Shown: positions 5,857 through 11,053, numbered from the stretch's first letter. The stretch: DNA of 11,053 bases from Bacillota bacterium (GCA_023458755.1 JAEWYE010000085.1:1-11053), one strand, 5' to 3'. The notes: generated from the letters alone by a model not told the origin. Numbers and translations: made by a program.

Positions 5857-5884
5857 GTACCCATCATGTTTATACAGGGCAAGG
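5857..5884 (+). repeat. Dispersed site, degenerate copy within a wider inverted repeat
   Basis: Left arm GTACCCATCAT (7 of 11 to consensus), centre GTTTAT (5868-5873), right arm ACAGGGCAAGG (6 of 11). It is framed by ATGGCAC (5846-5852) and GTGCCAT (5899-5905), a perfect 7-bp inverted repeat. Lies between the membrane protein and HxlR genes. Confidence 0.45.
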
Positions 5885-5928
5885 TATGTAGTTTGTTTGT
5901 GCCATGCTAATAGAGAGAAGATGGATCC

Positions 5929-6303
5929 GTGAAAATACGTGAACACTACACTTGTCCTTTAGAAATTGTGCATGACATCATCAAGGGAAAATGGAAGACT
6001 ATTATTCTATTTCAACTTCAATACGGAGCAGAATCATTATCCCAGCTTGAGCATCAGATTGAGGGGATCAGCCAAAAAATGCTGTTGCAGCAGCTAAAAG
6101 AGCTTAGTGATTTTGGGCTGATTCAAAAACAATCCTTTAAAGGATACCCGCTTCATGTGGAATACTCTTTAACACCGGAACGGGGACAAAAAATGCTACG
6201 GGCTATTGGCATCATGCAGGAAATTGGCATTGACTATATGGTGGAACATAGTATGACGGACACTCTTGATAAAAAAGGAATCTGTTATCAGACACGCAGG
6301 TGA
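5929..6303 (+). CDS. HxlR-family winged-helix transcriptional regulator
   Basis: A 124-residue DNA-binding protein of typical HxlR length. The family signature is plain: C9-P-L-E-I-V-H-D-I-I-K-G-KWKTIILFQL, then a recognition region ISQKMLLQQLKELSDFGLIQKQSF and the wing VEYSLTPERGQKML. HxlR regulators (HxlR, YodB, HypR) often sense aldehydes, quinones or hypochlorite through the N-terminal cysteine, present here as C9. Start is GTG with AGAGAAG (5914-5920) 8 bases upstream. It sits 83 bases ahead of the isochorismatase-like gene in the same direction, so it probably controls that gene and itself. The inverted repeat at 6306-6323 is a candidate operator. Confidence 0.93.
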   Translation: MKIREHYTCPLEIVHDIIKGKWKTIILFQLQYGAESLSQLEHQIEGISQKMLLQQLKELSDFGLIQKQSFKGYPLHVEYSLTPERGQKMLRAIGIMQEIGIDYMVEHSMTDTLDKKGICYQTRR

Positions 6304-6305
6304 TA

Positions 6306-6323
6306 ACCCACAAAAAAGTGGGT
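6306..6323. promoter_or_regulatory. Inverted repeat, candidate HxlR operator
   Basis: ACCCAC (6306-6311) and GTGGGT (6318-6323) form a perfect 6-bp inverted repeat around AAAAAA, starting three bases after the HxlR stop and ending 63 bases before the isochorismatase-like ATG. As a hairpin it lacks a T-run. A dimeric regulator site is the likelier reading, but this is inference. Confidence 0.35.
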
Positions 6324-6386
6324 AATTTACAGTCACGGAAAAACGCGGTATCCTGAACCCACAATAATAACAGGAGGGAATGCCGC

Positions 6387-6938
6387 ATGAAGCAAGCTTT
6401 AATTATCGTTGATGTGCAGCAGGAGTACTTTCCGGGTGGAAAACTCGAATTGTATAAACCGGGAAAAGCATTGGACCAAATACAAGAAGTGCTGCAATTA
6501 TTCCGTGAGAAAGAATGGCCTGTATTTTTTATACGTCATATCAGTATATCGGAAAATGCTTCAATTTTTATTCCTGGAACAATTGGCGTTGAATTGCACC
6601 CTAAGCTTATTCCTCGTCGAGAAGAAATTGTGCTGGATAAGCATTTTCCTAATTCATTCATGGGAACCGGATTATGTGAACGCTTGACCGCCTTAAAAGT
6701 TAAGCGCCTTGTTATCTGCGGGATGATGACGCATATGTGCATCGACACAACCGTCCGCGCTGCGAAAGATATCAGCTTTCCGGTGACGTTGTTGGAAGAT
6801 GCCTGCACGGGAACAGCATTGCAATGGGGCGATACGCTTGTTCCATATCCAGCAGTTCACGCAGCCATAATGGCGTCGCTCAATGGTACTTTTGCCAAAG
6901 TGAAAAAGACGGCTTCATTTTTACTGGAAAATCAATAA
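6387..6938 (+). CDS. Isochorismatase-like cysteine hydrolase
   Basis: A 183-residue cytoplasmic enzyme of the isochorismatase-like alpha/beta fold, which includes nicotinamidases, N-carbamoyl hydrolases and true isochorismatases. The catalytic triad can be placed at D9 (ALIIVDVQQEYF), K85 (VLDKHFPNSF) and C118 (CGMMTHMCIDTTVRAA); the residues before C118 form the usual cis-peptide loop. The D-K-C triad argues for amide or carbamoyl hydrolysis. The exact substrate is not visible. AGGAGG (6372-6377) is 9 bases before the ATG. It follows an HxlR regulator in the same orientation, a common pairing for stress- or metabolite-induced hydrolases. An intact dispersed site begins 84 bases after its stop. 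Confidence 0.93.
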   Translation: MKQALIIVDVQQEYFPGGKLELYKPGKALDQIQEVLQLFREKEWPVFFIRHISISENASIFIPGTIGVELHPKLIPRREEIVLDKHFPNSFMGTGLCERLTALKVKRLVICGMMTHMCIDTTVRAAKDISFPVTLLEDACTGTALQWGDTLVPYPAVHAAIMASLNGTFAKVKKTASFLLENQ

Positions 6939-7022
6939 GGTTCCATTTAGATTAATGAAATCTGTGAGAGTAACGTCTTAAATTATAGACAAGGCTGGTA
7001 GCTCGTTGCAGGAAAGATTGAG

Positions 7023-7050
7023 TTTCGCAGTTTGTTTACACTATGCGAAG
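7023..7050 (+). repeat. Dispersed site, intact copy
   Basis: 28 bp: left arm TTTCGCAGTTT (7023-7033), centre GTTTAC (7034-7039), right arm ACTATGCGAAG (7040-7050). TTCGCA and TGCGAA pair perfectly. Outer TTGAG (7018-7022) pairs with CTCAA (7055-7059) after GAAA on the right only, the same one-sided bulge as at 5168. Confidence 0.85.
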
Positions 7051-7079
7051 AAAGCTCAAACTGATTGTTTATAAAACAG

Positions 7080-7104
7080 GCCCGTTTGAATTGGGTTTTC
7101 GGGC
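7080..7104 (-). terminator. Weak possible terminator for the acylase-like gene
   Basis: GCCCG (7080-7084) and CGGGC (7100-7104) form a 5-bp stem. On the minus strand it is followed by CTGTTTTAT, a poor T-tract. It lies about 80 bases beyond the acylase stop. Low confidence because stem and T-tract are both weak. Confidence 0.25.
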
Positions 7105-7182
7105 GTGCTTGCAATTTGGACAGAGTACATAGTTTAACCGCTGATTAAAAAGGGTCATCATTCCGCCGGCAATTTCTATCTG

Positions 7183-8175
7183 TTATAGTTTTTCAAAGGT
7201 CATGGGCTGCATTATCCCTCCCAAATCAACTAATGCGGTGGAAGATGTTTTCAGAGCTCGAAGGCTCACCTTTTTTATTTGCAAATTTTCATAAGTATTA
7301 AAGAAATATTCTCCGCTGTTTGTATTTATCAAAGCTGTATATTGTGTGTAATCATCTGTTCCCCGGTCAGTCACAACGACACCCTTTGGAATAGATACGC
7401 CCTTCATGATTTGAAAAAAAGAGAATATCGCAGCCTGGGAGCTTTCCGGTTGCGGAATATGCGATTTCAGGTATGACACCCGTGCAAACCGTTCAGGCGA
7501 GGTATACCCGCCGGGCAAAGCTACTGTTCCCCCGGCCTGACCAAATGGCGATAGACGGACTCCGCCCCAGTCGATTTCCTCAATCTGCCGGGGAGACGCT
7601 TCCATGTAGTTTCGCAGATTTGTCATATGCCACCGAAGGTCGGGACTGTTAGCCAGAACCCCCATTGGATTTGCGAAGAGCTCCGTGCCGCTTTCCGTCT
7701 GCTCAAGCACGATACATTGCCCGGTACGGTCCGTAACGATCCAATGCAGCGGCGCAACGGTCTGTGTCAGAGGATCTGTCATCCCGATAATATGGACACG
7801 GTTCATCTGAGCGCAAAAGTTCTCGGCCGACGCGCAGTTTCCCAGAATGTAATGAAGAAAGTCATAGGACGCGACCTGTATTGCCGACGAATCCCACGCT
7901 GCGGTATCGTAACTGGCGTATCCGGCAAAGTAAAGCGCCGCTGCTGCCAAACCGTGCTCGTTGACCCCGTCAATAAAGCCGAGTATTCCGTCGACTTTCT
8001 GCCCGATTCCGATAAAGCTGTATTGACCGCGCTCAGGTCTGCCGGTCACCGCATTTCTCCACTGGTAATTTCGGGGCACAAAATAAAAATGAGGCTGAAG
8101 TTGATATGAAAAATCCAGGGTTCTGCCAATAAAGTTTTCTCCTTGTACAGTCTGTAGCGTGATTGCTGTGCACAT
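7183..8175 (-). CDS. Linear amide C-N hydrolase, penicillin V acylase/bile salt hydrolase family
   Basis: A 330-residue Ntn hydrolase that cleaves linear amide bonds in conjugated bile salts, penicillin V or acyl-homoserine-lactone-like compounds. With the start at 8175 the protein begins M-C2-T-A-I. C2 becomes the N-terminal nucleophile, and the family residues fall into place: R18 (GRTLD), D21, N176 (NSPDLRWHMTNLRNY) and R229 (PERFAR). Residue 82 is tyrosine (AALYFAGYA), the state described for penicillin V acylases, where bile salt hydrolases carry asparagine. ATG 8175 has AGGAGG (8185-8190) at 9 bases; an ATG at 8184 abuts that site and would bury the cysteine. No signal peptide is seen. 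It is the first minus-strand gene after the + strand run. Confidence 0.93.
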   Translation of the reverse strand: MCTAITLQTVQGENFIGRTLDFSYQLQPHFYFVPRNYQWRNAVTGRPERGQYSFIGIGQKVDGILGFIDGVNEHGLAAAALYFAGYASYDTAAWDSSAIQVASYDFLHYILGNCASAENFCAQMNRVHIIGMTDPLTQTVAPLHWIVTDRTGQCIVLEQTESGTELFANPMGVLANSPDLRWHMTNLRNYMEASPRQIEEIDWGGVRLSPFGQAGGTVALPGGYTSPERFARVSYLKSHIPQPESSQAAIFSFFQIMKGVSIPKGVVVTDRGTDDYTQYTALINTNSGEYFFNTYENLQIKKVSLRALKTSSTALVDLGGIMQPMTFEKL

Positions 8176-8212
8176 TGGTTTCATCCTCCTGCAACAATTG
8201 AATATAAGGCAT

Positions 8213-8223
8213 ACTATGCGAAA
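8213..8223 (-). repeat. Half copy of the dispersed site
   Basis: ACTATGCGAAA (8213-8223) matches the right arm ACTATGCGAAG at 10 of 11. Neighbouring bases on its left do not give a centre or left arm. It lies 23 bases upstream of the acylase-like gene's ribosome-binding site. Confidence 0.4.
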
Positions 8224-8288
8224 TGCAGCCTTTATGATTTACAGGAATTTATGAAAATTGAATATTTTAGTATTTATGGAGGCCTGAT

Positions 8289-8333
8289 ATGATCAGGGCG
8301 GTTTTGTTTGACCTTGGAAGTATCCTGCGGTGA
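8289..8333 (+). pseudogene. Truncated HAD-family phosphatase start
   Basis: GGAGG (8278-8282) followed 6 bases later by ATG opens a frame MIRAVLFDLGSILR and then TGA. The segment AVLFDLG is the beginning and motif I of a HAD-superfamily hydrolase, where FD starts the catalytic aspartate loop. Everything after codon 14 is missing and a REP-like palindrome starts at the break, so this is the stump of a gene cut by insertion or deletion. Confidence 0.55.
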
Positions 8334-8356
8334 CATGGGGACGGTTCTCATGTCAC
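8330..8356. repeat. REP-like palindrome
   Basis: GTGACATG (8330-8337) and CATGTCAC (8349-8356) are perfect 8-bp inverted repeats around GGGACGGTTCT. In my recollection, sequences with GGGGACGGTTCTC and GTCAC ends recur in Firmicutes next to REP-associated (IS200-like, RAYT) transposases. No such transposase is present here. Confidence 0.5.
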
Positions 8357-8470
8357 ACAGGTTAAACTAGGATTAGCTAAATTCTTTATTAAATGCCTAT
8401 TATCCATAAACAGCGGACAGGCTCAGGGCTTATGGCCACGGACCTGTCATAGCAATAATGGGGAACTTGC

Positions 8471-8764
8471 CTAATGGGAACCAGCCGTAGGTGTGTCCTC
8501 CCATGTGCACCAATATCGGGAGCCATCTCGCTCACGGTTTAACAGGTCATTATCCACAAGTTCCCTCCGCAGTATAAAGTGGTCGCCAAAGGTATGCCAT
8601 CGGTTGCATATCTCGTTAACCTGCTGCTCTGAATAGATACAGTTCAACTCAAATTTTCCAGCGAGATATTCAAGCACCGCTAATCTTGGTTTCTGCTTGC
8701 CGGGCAACTGTGTTATTCTTCCTGCGTCGTCAAGAAATGGAGTAATTCTTATTTTCTTCTTCAC
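8471..8764 (-). CDS. DUF2087 domain protein
   Basis: A 97-residue protein covered by DUF2087: FLDDAGRITQLPGKQKPRL, AVLEYLAGKFE, YSEQQVNEICNRWH, then ILRRELVDNDLLNRERDGSRYW. The domain resembles a small winged helix and is often found fused to, or beside, transcription-regulator domains; a nucleic-acid-binding role is plausible but unproven. Start is GTG with AAAGGA about 7 bases upstream; that ribosome-binding site lies in the 12-base gap after the GIY-YIG stop, so the two genes form a tight operon with this one second. The stop is TAG. The C-terminal tail after RYW (CTWEDTPTAGSH) is unlike the conserved domain. Confidence 0.85.
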   Translation of the reverse strand: MKKKIRITPFLDDAGRITQLPGKQKPRLAVLEYLAGKFELNCIYSEQQVNEICNRWHTFGDHFILRRELVDNDLLNRERDGSRYWCTWEDTPTAGSH

Positions 8765-8776
8765 GTCGAATTCCTT

Positions 8777-9121
8777 TCAATCCAAATCTCCGTTTTCATA
8801 CTTCTCAAGCCAGATTTCATAAAGCGTATGAATATCGTCTGCAAATTCTTGTGCGCTTTGAGTTTCCATTTTCTTCAATTCTTCCAGAACAACAAAGGAA
8901 AACGATGTAATGCCATAGTCGTCAAACTCCTTGCGCATTGCCGGTTCGGGGACAGACTTTATGCTGACTGCAAACTCAAATCTGTTTTGTGCTCCTTTCA
9001 GATATGTGGTTGAGCGTATCCATCTGCGCTGATTTTCGTTACATAAGATACAGTAAACGCCGCCAATAACGGTTCTGTTTCTATAATGATTCATCAAATC
9101 TTTTCTTTTCGCGGTATCCAT
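8777..9121 (-). CDS. GIY-YIG-nuclease-like family protein
   Basis: A 114-residue protein with the pattern MDTAKRKDLMNHYRNR...IGGVYCILCNENQRRWI, then KGAQNRFEFAV, then DDYGITSFSFVVLEELKK, followed by an acidic helical end. The IGGVYCI segment occupies the place of the GIY...YIG strands, and the NRFEF and F-x-F-x-V-L-E-E parts are those of a short GIY-YIG-related family common in Firmicutes. The classical second YIG is not seen, so nuclease activity is uncertain. I place the start at ATG 9121 because GAGG lies 8 bases upstream; the GTG at 9130 overlaps that site. First gene of a two-gene operon with DUF2087. A weak minus-strand promoter (TTGTGC, 17 bases, TAATAT) may lie upstream. Confidence 0.75.
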   Translation of the reverse strand: MDTAKRKDLMNHYRNRTVIGGVYCILCNENQRRWIRSTTYLKGAQNRFEFAVSIKSVPEPAMRKEFDDYGITSFSFVVLEELKKMETQSAQEFADDIHTLYEIWLEKYENGDLD

Positions 9122-9279
9122 CCATTGCACCTCTTCTCGTTAGAAATTGTTATTATCATTCGATATGATATTACTACACCATGCGTGTGTGCACAATCAA
9201 CGCTCCGTAGACTTGACCGAACTCCTATTTATAAATCCCGATTTATCGAGAGAATCGAGTATAATCCAAGTGTTTTGAG

Positions 9280-9307
9280 CTTCGCAGTTTGTTTAAACTG
9301 ACTTATC
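9280..9307 (+). repeat. Dispersed site, left arm and centre only
   Basis: Left arm CTTCGCAGTTT (9280-9290) and centre GTTTAA (9291-9296) are near consensus, and TTGAG precedes as at 7018. The right part ACTGACTTATC (9297-9307) keeps only ACT, so the palindrome is broken at the start of the right arm. Confidence 0.65.
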
Positions 9308-9314
9308 ACCCCAT

Positions 9315-9349
9315 AAAAAAACAAGCCTTTGGAATGGCCATAGGCTTGT
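9315..9349 (-). terminator. Rho-independent terminator on the minus strand
   Basis: ACAAGCCT (9321-9328) and AGGCTTGT (9342-9349) make a perfect 8-bp stem. On the minus strand the stem is followed by seven T residues (9315-9321 read in complement). No minus-strand gene ends close by; it may have ended a transcript from the CarD side before the IS256 insertion. Confidence 0.65.
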
Positions 9350-9376
9350 CAGAATTTAAGAAGGCTGATTTTTTAA

Positions 9377-9604
9377 AGCAATCAGGATCTATCTTTGGGG
9401 GTATTTCTAGTCCGCAGTAACACGGGCAAGACCGGCGTGTCCGTGCAGGGACGTTTCTGGTTTTATACTACACGATTCGCACATAAGCACTTTAAAAGAT
9501 TTGAGCCTGATTATTCCTATTGGGAACAGCGCGGCTGGCACGGAAAACAAAGACCGTGGAAAACAGAAATTAAAACTGGCAATCTGGATAAGGCGGACAT
9601 ATGA
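9377..9604 (+). other. Orphan open frame, unrecognised, probably a gene fragment
   Basis: The frame is open from 9377 to TGA 9602-9604, with a TTG at 9395 as the only reasonable internal start and no ribosome-binding site. The product is strikingly aromatic and basic (GRFWFYTTRFAHKHFKRFEP, then DYSYWEQRGWHGKQRPWKTE), which looks like real protein, but I do not recognise a family. It ends at the junction with IS256-derived sequence, so its natural C-terminus may be lost. Confidence 0.35.
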
Positions 9605-9616
9605 CTGGATTTTCTG

Positions 9617-9814
9617 CTGCCATTGAGGGCTTTAACCGGCAGCTTCGTAAAGTTACCAAGGCCAAGTCTGTTTTTCCAACGGATGACAGCCTCCTAAAAA
9701 TGGTATATCAGGCGACGATGGACATTTCGAAAAAGTGGACTGGTAGACGCTAGGACTGGAGCATGATCCACGACGGAGCTGGCGGTCTACTTTGCTGACA
9801 GAATGCCGGACTGA
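9617..9814 (+). pseudogene. C-terminal remnant of an IS256-family transposase
   Basis: The frame encodes AIEGFNRQLRKVTKAKSVFP, TDDSLLKMVYQATMDISKKW and TGRR, then TAG (9751-9753), then DWSMIH. After one extra base the reading continues LAVYFADRMPD to TGA 9812-9814. This is the typical C-terminal end of IS256-type DDE transposases, in which the TAG position is normally glutamine (RRQDW). The catalytic glutamate region lies near AIEGFNR; all upstream parts (the DD residues) are absent. Truncation, a nonsense codon and a frameshift show that it is dead. Confidence 0.85.
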
Positions 9815-9959
9815 GTATTTGATCTGATCCTTGACATGCAGCGTTCCTGCCGCTAATATGACGCCAAGGGAGCGGCCCCTGAAATGACGCCGCTCCCTTG
9901 AGATAATTTGCTTTATTTGTACTGCATTTAACCGTTTACACAGAATTCGGGACGCCCTC
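9815..9959. mobile_element. 3' end of the IS256-family element
   Basis: Downstream of the transposase remnant is a perfect 12-bp hairpin (9865-9876 with 9889-9900). Then comes the stretch 9935-9959 that begins TTTACACAGAATTC and ends GACGCCCTC, which resembles terminal inverted repeats of IS256-family elements read outward. The matching left end is not in the window. The end lies 27 bases beyond the stop of the minus-strand gene at 9987. Confidence 0.6.
9865..9900. repeat. Perfect 12-bp hairpin
   Basis: CAAGGGAGCGGC (9865-9876) pairs with GCCGCTCCCTTG (9889-9900) around a 12-base loop. No T-run follows on either strand. It lies between the transposase remnant and the presumed IS end, and is probably part of the element. 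Confidence 0.6.
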
Positions 9960-9986
9960 TGTCATGAATATCCTCGTTTTGATGAA

Positions 9987-10355
9987 TTAGACATCCTGCT
10001 CAGCAACAGGCTCCTTATTTTGGGGTGAAGACTTTTTAGGCAAACGTTTTTTTGCGGGGGCCTTTTTATGGGATGCAGCTTTCTGTTCAAGTAAAGTGCG
10101 CTGCTTTTCCTCTTCTGCAAGGCGGTTATTCCGCGCTGACTCCGCAAGAGTTTGAATCAACTGCAGCTCATTGCCCATCTGTTCATTCATAGACGGATTA
10201 CACAGATTAAGAAAAAGTTTAAATGCCGAGGGATAGAGAAACTTTTTTGATCCATATTCTTTTGAAAACTTGACCGTCACGGTTGATGAATCCTGCGCAG
10301 TAATTGTACCAGTTCCAAATTTCAAATGACTTACCTGTTCGTGTACGATATTCAT
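9987..10355 (-). CDS. Small protein with SH3-like N-terminal domain and basic tail
   Basis: A 122-residue protein. Residues 1-50 (VSHLKFGTGTITAQDSSTVT, VKFSKEYGSKKFLYPSAFKL) form a short beta-rich segment that I associate with a Firmicute family found alone or joined to other domains; its function is unknown. A helical middle part follows, then a lysine/proline-rich tail (SHKKAPAKKRLPKKSSPQNK) that could bind nucleic acid. The start codon lies one base after the TGA of the CarD gene, so translation is coupled and the two are one operon. The gene ends 27 bases before the presumed IS256 end, which suggests the element landed just downstream and did not remove coding sequence. Confidence 0.75.
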   Translation of the reverse strand: MNIVHEQVSHLKFGTGTITAQDSSTVTVKFSKEYGSKKFLYPSAFKLFLNLCNPSMNEQMGNELQLIQTLAESARNNRLAEEEKQRTLLEQKAASHKKAPAKKRLPKKSSPQNKEPVAEQDV

Positions 10356-10356
10356 T

Positions 10357-10875
10357 TCAACTTACCCTCCGATCCAATTTTATTCGTGCGGCAACATGTT
10401 CAGCCGCTTCGTTTTTAGAGATATCAAGTGCAGCAGCTAACTCTCCAAATAGAAGGTCTTCTCCGCGCCTCATATATTTCTCATCTACAGAACCAAAATT
10501 CCGCTGCGCATGATCTGCGATTTGCTTTTTAGCATAGATAGATATTGTCAGCTTCATTAGGTCCAAACACTCATGCGTTTTCAGAAACGTCTCATAGTGT
10601 TCGGAGAGTTGACTCAATTTGCAGTTATAGTAGGCCTTTGATGTAATTGTGGGAATCAGATCAAGCAGCCTATTTGCTTCGCCTTTCGAAATAATTGGAC
10701 GCATAAAAACTTTTGTAATATTGACCGGTACCAAAATTATATAATTTTGCTGATATAGTGGCTTAAAAACATAGAAATTCACCCGATGATGCCACTCAAC
10801 CGTTCGTGTAGTAAGACCTGTTACCTCACATACACCGGTGCTTCCATAGAAGACCAAATCTCCAACTTGATACAT
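10357..10875 (-). CDS. CarD/CdnL-family transcriptional regulator
   Basis: A 172-residue cytoplasmic regulator. The N-terminal RNA-polymerase-interaction domain (shared with Mfd) is clear: MYQVGDLVFYGSTGVCEVTG, then NFYVFKPLYQQNYIILVPVN. The C-terminal helical domain contains the family-typical end pattern VDEKYMRRGEDLLFGELAAALDI followed by a terminal helix. CarD-type proteins bind the RNA polymerase beta subunit and alter promoter-complex stability. AGGAGGT (10884-10890) lies 8 bases before the ATG. It heads a two-gene operon with the small basic-tailed protein and is transcribed divergently from the gene starting at 11019. Accessory CarD paralogues are common in Clostridia, so this need not be the main housekeeping copy. 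Confidence 0.93.
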   Translation of the reverse strand: MYQVGDLVFYGSTGVCEVTGLTTRTVEWHHRVNFYVFKPLYQQNYIILVPVNITKVFMRPIISKGEANRLLDLIPTITSKAYYNCKLSQLSEHYETFLKTHECLDLMKLTISIYAKKQIADHAQRNFGSVDEKYMRRGEDLLFGELAAALDISKNEAAEHVAARIKLDRRVS

Positions 10876-10985
10876 TACGCGTTACCTCCTAAGTTTGACA
10901 ATAACATCCATGAGCGAAACCCCTATAATAATGCCCACTGAATAATTGAAAACTTCTTGCAGCACAAGACTTTGATGCCCATTTA

Positions 10986-10994
10986 TGATATAAT
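10986..10994 (+). promoter_or_regulatory. Extended -10 promoter for the gene at the right edge
   Basis: TGATATAAT fits TGnTATAAT and lies 24 bases before the ATG at 11019. No good -35 hexamer is seen at normal spacing. The divergent CarD gene shares this 143-base intergenic region. Confidence 0.55.
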
Positions 10995-11018
10995 ATGTGT
11001 AAGAAAAAAGGGCCAGAT

Positions 11019-11053
11019 ATGGACAAAAGCTTGCACATGGAGAGATGGGTATG
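11019..11053 (+). CDS. Start of a gene running off the window
   Basis: ATG 11019 opens MDKSLHMERWV and continues past the edge. AAGGG (11008-11012) is 6 bases upstream and an extended -10 promoter lies just before it. A later in-frame ATG exists at 11037. Too short to identify. Confidence 0.45.
   Translation, partial: MDKSLHMERWV

Larger units (their letters stand above)
8191..8470. other. 280-base intergenic stretch with gene and repeat remnants
   Basis: Contains a half copy of the dispersed site (8213-8223), a 14-codon HAD-hydrolase stump (8289-8333) and a REP-like palindrome (8330-8356). A weaker inverted repeat pairs GACAGG (8416-8421) with CCTGTC (8443-8448). Nothing else is supported. 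Confidence 0.6.

Noticed and set aside
4255..7050. Reading the dispersed hairpins as rho-independent terminators
   Set aside because: None of the intact copies is followed by a T-run, and the conserved loop centre and one-sided bulge are not terminator features.
7627..8109. 160-residue + strand open frame
   Set aside because: It lies antisense inside the well-supported acylase gene and shows no domain or start signal.
731..9307. Classical integron attC sites
   Set aside because: The paired consensus boxes RYYYAAC and GTTRRRY are not present as a set. GTCTAAC at 3529-3535 fits one box by chance, but no partner is found, and the centre GTTTAC has T where a purine is required. Any cassette mechanism here would need a different site type.
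731..9307. CRISPR array
   Set aside because: The repeats are hundreds of bases apart with genes between them, and no regular short spacers exist.
10895..10929. Promoter TTGACA ... TATAAT on the + strand
   Set aside because: Both hexamers are good but the spacer is 23 bases, too long; the extended -10 at 10986 serves the right-edge gene better.

Overview
The window looks like an accessory region of a Clostridia-type Firmicute chromosome. Evidence for this is the AGGAGG-type ribosome-binding sites, moderate-to-low G+C (judged by eye), a CarD-family regulator, an EFR1-type flavodoxin/ferredoxin protein, DUF3788, DUF6487 and DUF2087 proteins, and a CPBP protease with a CPC-type cysteine-rich N-terminus. 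No tRNA, rRNA, CRISPR array, integrase or replication origin was seen.

Layout. 1-676: tail of an unrecognised gene, then a translationally coupled GNAT acetyltransferase. 677-7060: a run of short, functionally unrelated + strand genes, mostly one gene per unit: DUF3788, DUF6487 zinc-ribbon-like, a PEBP gene broken by an in-frame TAG, CPBP protease, Nudix hydrolase, EFR1 ferredoxin, a small ORF plus membrane protein, and HxlR regulator plus isochorismatase-like hydrolase. 7183-9121: minus-strand genes, namely a penicillin-V-acylase/bile-salt-hydrolase-like enzyme and a GIY-YIG/DUF2087 pair. Between them lie a 14-codon HAD-phosphatase stump and a REP-like palindrome. 9301-9959: decayed DNA with a terminator, an orphan ORF and the 3' end of an IS256-family element. 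9987-10875: a minus-strand CarD regulator coupled to a small basic-tailed protein. A new + strand gene starts at 11019.

The main observation is that nearly every boundary between units from about 731 to 9307 carries one copy, intact or decayed, of the same short site. Its left arm resembles CTTCGCATAAT, its centre is GTTTAC/T, and the right arm in intact copies is ACTATGCGAAG. Intact copies (4255, 5168, 7023) are 28 bp: two 11-bp inverted arms around a 6-bp centre, the geometry of a Xer/dif-type tyrosine-recombinase core site, with resemblance to loxP arms. Left arm and centre are better kept than the right arm. With site-to-site distances of roughly 0.35-1.2 kb and a mixed single-gene payload, this looks like an integron-like gene-cassette array that does not use the classical attC consensus. 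That reading is inference: no recombinase lies in the window, and the weaker copies were aligned by eye.

The genes do not form one pathway. They look like a collection of stress, detoxification and small-molecule-modification functions, each with its own ribosome-binding site. Decay (nonsense codon in PEBP, HAD stump, IS256 remnant) suggests an old, drifting accessory region flanked on the right by the more conventional CarD operon.
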